Assembly: GCA_947502405.1 (NCBI GenBank) | Contig: CANMZT010000001.1 | Coordinates: 1 to 64,000 of the forward strand | Source of the DNA: an uncultured Algibacter sp. | GTDB taxonomy: Bacteria > Bacteroidota > Bacteroidia > Flavobacteriales > Flavobacteriaceae | Direction: 5' to 3' | DNA: 64,000 bases | Part shown: piece after piece, positions 63,501 through 64,000 of the stretch | Position numbering within the stretch: position 1 is the stretch's first letter | Layout: every line of letters starts with the position of its first letter | Position numbers and translations under genes: made by a program | Notes under the pieces: generated by a model | What the model was told of the DNA's origin: nothing | Seen by the model: the letters and a program-made list of their open reading frames with translations, nothing else | Database searches by the model: none

Positions 63501-64000
63501 ACTCTGAAAATAACGGTATATTTTTACCAGGTTACTTAAATACTCCTGGATTTGTAGGGACATTTAAGCCTACGGTTGGCTTTACATTTGGTAGTCAGAG
63601 AGATATTAGAGATTTAGCAGCAAGACGTGGATGGTTAACTACTTTTGATGAGTTTAATCAGCAATATACTTCTACAAATACGAAACAGCTTGATATATCA
63701 GCGAGTTTACAACCTGTAAGAGATTTAAAAATAGATATTGTTGGAAATAGGGCTTACTTTGAAAATAATACTGAAAATTACAGGGTTGATGATGGAATAT
63801 ACAACCCTTTAACACCAAACACTTTTGGTAATTTTAATATATCTACTGTTTTAATTAAAACGGCGTTTGGAAAGAGTGATGAGATTAACTCCCCGGCTTT
63901 TGATGATTTTAGAGCAAACAGATTAGAAATTGCAGATAGATTAGCAGAGGAATTCTATGGCACAACAGCTTATGCTCGTGATGCTGAGGGTTATCCGCTT
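57527..64000 (+). CDS. sprA: Type IX secretion system translocon protein SprA (partial, 3' end missing)
   Basis: This is the giant outer-membrane barrel that forms the T9SS protein-conducting channel and is also needed for gliding. The frame stays open from a TTG at 57527 to the right edge (2158 codons). I checked it for reading-frame continuity at several points. A hydrophobic signal segment (LLTVFLICCSLVAWS) leads to the family core: IEVIPQGSVEMDLGILFSRQ, SFSPRNRSNFTFDFDQRISL, DDFEGSQNGIDLTSQQSWFL, NNDLCAEVWFNELRLSD and NADSLF-type plug strands. A very basic Pro/Lys-rich loop occurs near 63330-63430. SprA proteins are usually 2300-2500 residues, so roughly 150-350 are cut off. The TTG start is the only candidate before the signal segment. 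Confidence 0.95.
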   Translation, partial: MNQTNYKLKKLTQQWLLTVFLICCSLVAWSQQPAQDSTKTGFSLGKINIPNPNSVESKYTYDPLSDRYIYTEKIGSFNINYPIILTPKEYYALVAKENLRSYYKEKIDAFDGKKEGSEDERKNLLPEFYVNSGFFESIFGSNTIEVIPQGSVEMDLGILFSRQDNPSFSPRNRSNFTFDFDQRISLSLLGKVGTRLQVTANYDTQSTFDFQQLIKLEYTPTEDDIIQKIEVGNVNMPLNSSLITGAQSLFGVKAQLQFGRTTVTGVFSEQKSQANTVIAQGGGTLEEFEFFIREYDENRHFFLAQYFRDEYDNALKNYPFINNKGLQITRLEVWVTNRSNRTENVRNIVALQDLGESFYSTTDPDNDNLLLDPIPTGFINTPNAFPDNGNNDFDPIAIGTGSILTEQIRDISTADQGFGSLNTQVNEGGDYAKLENARKLINGQEYTLNSELGYISLNQRLNNDEVLAVAFQYTVGGQVYQVGEFANDGLDATDVETNAQGQTTSVVNTALVLKMLKSSITNVNQPIWDLMMKNIYDTGAFNLSQEDFTLNIFYNEASPLNFISPVGGSFELDINGNPVTSNTPSDDLIENSPLLRVFNLDKLNFNNDPQSRGDGFFDYFPGITVIPQNGKIVFTSAEPFGEYLFNVLGGGDYNNDAAFNENQEKYVYDLLYKSTKTEALNEVEKNKFKLKGRYTSSGGSDGIPIGAFNVPRGSVRVTAGGRVLVEGIDYTVNYQLGRVQILDESLKASNTPIQVSTENNAVFGQQTRRFTGLNIEHKFNDNFVLGATLLNLNERPITQKANFGTESINNTIFGLNGNYSTKVPFLTRLANKLPNIDTDVESNLSLRGEFAYLAPGAPKGTDFNGEATSYIDDFEGSQNGIDLTSQQSWFLSSRPLEIGNTYTGNDEDEAGIQNGYDRALLNWYTIDPIFYSSQRPGEISDDDISGLYTSRVFINELFPERDLVQGQNSVLFTLDLAYYPEERGPYNFEPLSDSDTNNDGVLDNPDQSWAGITRQITSTDFEQQNVEYIDFWLQDPFQDNPANPGGKLVFNLGDISEDVIKDGKKLYENGLPDDGDITILRQQPTSWGTIVPQNQSLIYAFDTTGAERDNQDVGYDGYDDDNELDVFGSDFGDDPANDNYAYFLNTDGDIFERYKKYNGVQGNTPDTFTNTDRGANTQPDVEDINRDNTMNTINSYFEYELDLQRQYLPESQADFENLPDSNPLKQFLRDFKDQPRSFPNGDSRNVRWYQFRIPIQGSHVKEVNNPEIRSVRFSRIYLKDFQEATVFRFATLDLVRSDWRRYNLALDKDDPTPEDDQTDFSIGIIGTIENDGSYQRPPGIEPEQLFNNNNVVRQNEQSLVTKVCDLEAEDSRAAFKNINIDMRQYKRIRMFMHAEDDESGTTTLASDDLVGFIRMGNDLTENYYQIEVPLQVSTSTTREGLWPTANEINLPIEILGKVKADGISNMTLANEDPTFYDVVGNDIVLAPDQFAGYVAGQHRVGIKGNPNFGDVRTLMVGVKNVSGNNDLCAEVWFNELRLSDLDNEGGWAAVVSMDTNIADFANISATGRQSTSGFGSLEQGPSQRALEDVKQYDVVTNVNVGQLLPKKWGIQVPFNYAQSEELITPKYDQFYKDLTLDSRLDAANDNTEREQIKQQSEDYTKRQSINFIGVRKNRTTDKKPRFYDVENVTLNYSYNKVQHRDFEIENAVNKTLRIGANYAHNFNPVTIEPFKKNDSLFTGKYWKILKDFNFNLLPTSFTVNTDINRQFNRQKFREVDLTGSNIGIEELFRRNYTFDFQYAINYNLTNALQVNFQAANNNIVRNYFVDNDLIAGEQDSELDVWDGLMDVGDPNRQTQTLGITYQLPINKIPTFSFIDATYQYTGSFQWQKGSDLFGNLEVNGETFDLGNTVQNSNVHNLNTSFDMKRFYKYIGLVKKPIRRVRQRSNPGAAPPRGKPEEDSKKKTSRTKNQSVRKLLNAGVDILTSIKRIQVNYSENNGIFLPGYLNTPGFVGTFKPTVGFTFGSQRDIRDLAARRGWLTTFDEFNQQYTSTNTKQLDISASLQPVRDLKIDIVGNRAYFENNTENYRVDDGIYNPLTPNTFGNFNISTVLIKTAFGKSDEINSPAFDDFRANRLEIADRLAEEFYGTTAYARDAEGYPL

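Overview
The window looks like a chromosomal segment of a marine-type member of the Flavobacteriaceae (Bacteroidota). The evidence is an AT-rich sequence, promoters of the Bacteroidota form TAnnTTTG (one with TTG exactly 19 nt upstream, at the tRNA), almost no Shine-Dalgarno sequences, T9SS sorting domains of both types, the T9SS translocon protein SprA, an alternative complex III locus and DUF2723/DUF3179 proteins. The genus assignment is inference. Most of the window is core genome. No phage, transposase, rRNA or CRISPR array is visible.

Layout. 1-383 is the 3' end of a T9SS type A cargo gene. 491-3622 holds a tRNA-modification gene (Sua5) and a YgiQ radical SAM enzyme, divergent around a small dispersed repeat. 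3673-10401 is leftward: a DUF3179 lipoprotein with an outer-membrane barrel protein, DNA polymerase I and a FucP-like sugar transporter. 10568-12148 is a membrane metallophosphoesterase and a thioredoxin fold without cysteines. 12338-16334 is leftward: a polysaccharide deacetylase and a DUF2723 membrane protein. A solitary tRNA-Gln(UUG) follows at 16518-16590, then a leftward universal stress protein. 17652-22189 is the rimP-nusA-infB operon, whose leader carries a terminator-like hairpin. 22285-23310 is an orphan glycosyltransferase-like gene, convergent with a SPOR protein.

23882-35616 encodes an electron-transfer unit: alternative complex III (actABCDEF) followed directly by cytochrome c oxidase subunits II and I. 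35845-43956 encodes a giant type B T9SS adhesin with three 522-bp tandem repeats, its PorP/SprF partner and an OmpA/PD40 protein. 44095-46305 has a small membrane protein, ruvB and queG.

46311-54484 is a sugar-utilisation cluster: a LacI regulator, two perfect operator palindromes 21 bp apart, a TonB-dependent receptor, an exported glutaredoxin-like protein, an SLC45/GPH-type symporter, a PfkB kinase and a GH13_18 phosphorylase. Together they suggest sucrose uptake and phosphorolysis to glucose-1-phosphate and fructose-6-phosphate. 54589-64000 has malic enzyme, ruvA and sprA, which runs off the right edge.

The observations most worth following up are the rimP leader hairpin with an 11-codon reading frame, the dispersed repeat family with conserved ends and variable middles, the paired LacI operators, the CGPC-less thioredoxin, the helix-hairpin-helix tail on ActC, the secreted redox protein inside the sugar operon and the freshly duplicated adhesin repeats. 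I saw no convincing wholly new multi-gene system. Promoter and terminator calls come from reading motifs by eye. No database search was possible.
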